DNA from: Desulfobacterales bacterium
Lineage (GTDB): Bacteria > Desulfobacterota > Desulfobacteria > Desulfobacterales > DAOWNP01
Reading direction: 5' to 3'
DNA length: 6,920 bases
NCBI GenBank assembly: GCA_030149595.1
Contig: JASFBI010000099.1
Location: 1 to 6,920 of the forward strand
Under the pieces are notes generated by a model. That model was not told the origin of the DNA. It was given only the letters and a program-made list of their open reading frames with translations, and did no database searches. The first letter of the stretch is position 1, and each line of letters begins with the position of its first letter. The position numbers and the translations under genes were made by a program. Shown here in pieces: positions 6,032-6,920 of this stretch.

Positions 6032-6187
6032 GTTTTCATGAGGCCTTTAAATAAGTCTCTGGATTAAAATCAGGTTTTTTTGTCAAGATTATGGAAGATC
6101 AAAATTTTAACCGCAGGAATACCCCCTTTAATTTGAGTATTAAAATTTTGGTTTGACAGAGAGATTTACGGAAAAGATAGTTTTCAT
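6032..6187. mobile_element. Candidate degenerate MITE-like element C (6040-6179) between 8-bp direct repeats
   Basis: GTTTTCAT occurs perfectly at 6032-6039 and 6180-6187 and bounds 140 bp. The left end, GAGGCCTTTAAATAA (6040-6054), matches the left end of element B at 13 of 15 bases. Internally, imperfect nested arms pair: TAAAT/ATTTA (6048-6052, 6164-6168), TCTCTG/CAGAGA (6056-6061, 6157-6162), TGTCAA/TTGACA (6081-6086, 6153-6158) and CAAAATTTTAA/TTAAAATTTTG (6100-6110, 6140-6150). The outermost right end does not match the left end, so the element is decayed or composite. There is no coding capacity. Confidence 0.5.
6153..6181 (+). promoter_or_regulatory. Candidate sigma-70 promoter for the lipoprotein gene
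   Basis: TTGACA (6153-6158), a perfect -35 consensus, is followed after 17 nt by GATAGT (6176-6181), which matches 4 of 6 bases of the -10 consensus. The start would leave a leader of roughly 105-110 nt before the ATG at 6296. The -35 lies in the right arm of element C and the -10 straddles its boundary. The surrounding AT-rich DNA makes chance -10 matches easy. Confidence 0.45.
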
Positions 6188-6295
6188 TCAGGTACTAAAT
6201 AATATATTACATATAAAATATAGTACAAAAATCTTAAAATTTTACATAGAACTTATTAAACTTAAAATTACAATTTTAAACAAATGGAGGGAGCA

Positions 6296-6920
6296 ATGTT
6301 TACAAAGAAAAAATGTATTGTTGTTTTATTGAGTGTATTTGCTTTGTATCTTTATGGTTGTGGAGATGGTCATGTTATTCCTACGTCTGAGCAGAATGTA
6401 TCAGGCAAGCTTGCCCAAGGGTATGTGCATGGAGCAACTACCTGGGCAGATAAACTTACCACAGCAACGACAGGAAACTTTACAATTGATACAGGTGAAG
6501 AATCTACAGTTGTAACAAGTACTGTAGATGGAAGTTATTCCATGTCAATTCCTGCAAATTACGGGGATTATGTTATTGTTTCAAAAGGCGGGTTTGTAGA
6601 AGATTCAAATGGTGTCAGGCAGCCTGCAGCTACCATGATGGCACCAGCTCCTGCTGCAAGTGAAGGGACGACAATATCTGTTAATGTAACACCTGTAACT
6701 ACTCTTGTGGCTCTAAAGCCAGATCTTGCAGATAAAATTGCTAATTATGGTGCTGATATAGCGGCAACCTCAGGAGCTGATGCAGGACTTGTTCAGCTTG
6801 CAAAAACAGTGGAATCGATTTTATCTTTGCTTACTGATTCTGAAACAGGTGTTCTGGATGAAGATAATTTAGCTTCTCAGATGGAAGTTATCGCAGAGGT
6901 TGCAGATAAAATTAGCGATA
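6296..6920 (+). CDS. Secreted lipoprotein with carboxypeptidase-regulatory-like/Ig-like fold, 3'-truncated by window edge
   Basis: GGAGGGAG (6286-6293) precedes the ATG at 6296, and the frame stays open to the window end (208 codons). The N-terminus is a lipoprotein signal: three lysines (4-6), a hydrophobic stretch (7-20) and L-Y-G-C with the lipidated cysteine at 22; the Y at -2 departs from the usual lipobox. D24 follows the cysteine but is not at position +2. Residues 34-100 (VSGKLAQGYVHGATTW, then STVDGSYSMSIPANYGDYVIV) resemble a beta-sandwich of the carboxypeptidase-regulatory type, in which an added T-x-x-D-G-S-Y turn is typical. ISVNVTPVTTLVAL (127-140) then leads into an Ala-rich helical region. 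Such proteins are anchored in the outer membrane or periplasm in many Desulfobacterota and Geobacter-like bacteria, with mostly unknown roles. No enzyme motif is seen. The gene follows the repeat-rich intergenic region. Confidence 0.85.
   Translation, partial: MFTKKKCIVVLLSVFALYLYGCGDGHVIPTSEQNVSGKLAQGYVHGATTWADKLTTATTGNFTIDTGEESTVVTSTVDGSYSMSIPANYGDYVIVSKGGFVEDSNGVRQPAATMMAPAPAASEGTTISVNVTPVTTLVALKPDLADKIANYGADIAATSGADAGLVQLAKTVESILSLLTDSETGVLDEDNLASQMEVIAEVADKISD

Noticed and set aside
5612..6295. Transposase gene remnants in the repeat region
   Set aside because: No ORF of useful length and no DDE-type motif seen in the frames I read; only terminal repeats are supported.
6333..6515. 60-codon plus-strand ORF near the right edge
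   Set aside because: Out-of-frame shadow of the lipoprotein gene, which has a strong ribosome site, a signal peptide and an open frame to the window end.

Overview
This is an AT-rich bacterial chromosomal segment with ordinary housekeeping genes and two intergenic stretches full of repeats. The gene content (a short-type aconitase-like LeuC with a separate LeuD, a FliL-like protein, a two-TM/RCK potassium channel with a TVGF-type filter, and a large DVDGSYSM-type lipoprotein) would suit a low-GC member of the Desulfobacterota, the sulfate-reducer lineage. That placement is an impression from protein style, not a demonstrated affiliation.

Layout. At 1-471 (+) is the 3' part of a gene whose reading frame is open to the left edge; its C-terminal domain looks like FliL, the flagellar basal-body protein. 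It converges, with a 12-bp gap, on a minus-strand potassium channel/TrkA gene (484-1485, TTG start). The 374-bp divergent gap that follows holds a 78-bp unit repeated twice in tandem (76/78 identical, each copy with two inverted repeats) and a 23-codon ORF that reads as the amino end of a nitroreductase, apparently a gene relic.

From 1860 to 5611 four plus-strand genes lie close together: leuC and leuD (isopropylmalate isomerase), a leucine-carboxymethyltransferase-family SAM methyltransferase, and trxB (thioredoxin reductase). Gaps are 12, 78 and 11 bp and no terminator is evident between them, so they are probably one transcript. LeuCD act in branched-chain amino acid synthesis and TrxB in thiol redox balance. 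The methyltransferase substrate is unknown, and nothing in the sequence links it functionally to its neighbours.

From 5612 to 6295 (684 bp) there is no credible gene. Instead there is a run of inverted-repeat structures: a nested 129-bp element directly after trxB, a 97-bp element with 14-bp perfect terminal inverted repeats and a near-perfect 7-bp flanking duplication, a 32-bp perfect AT palindrome, a 17-bp-stem hairpin, and a 140-bp degenerate element between perfect 8-bp direct repeats. The last element shares 13 of 15 terminal bases with the 97-bp one. This looks like a landing zone for MITE-like (non-autonomous) elements. The last element seems to supply the -35 box of a promoter for the next gene.

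The window ends inside a plus-strand lipoprotein gene (6296 onwards) that runs off the right edge. I see no tRNA, rRNA, CRISPR array or complete transposase, and no convincing novel multi-gene system. The most unusual material is the repeat-rich intergenic DNA.
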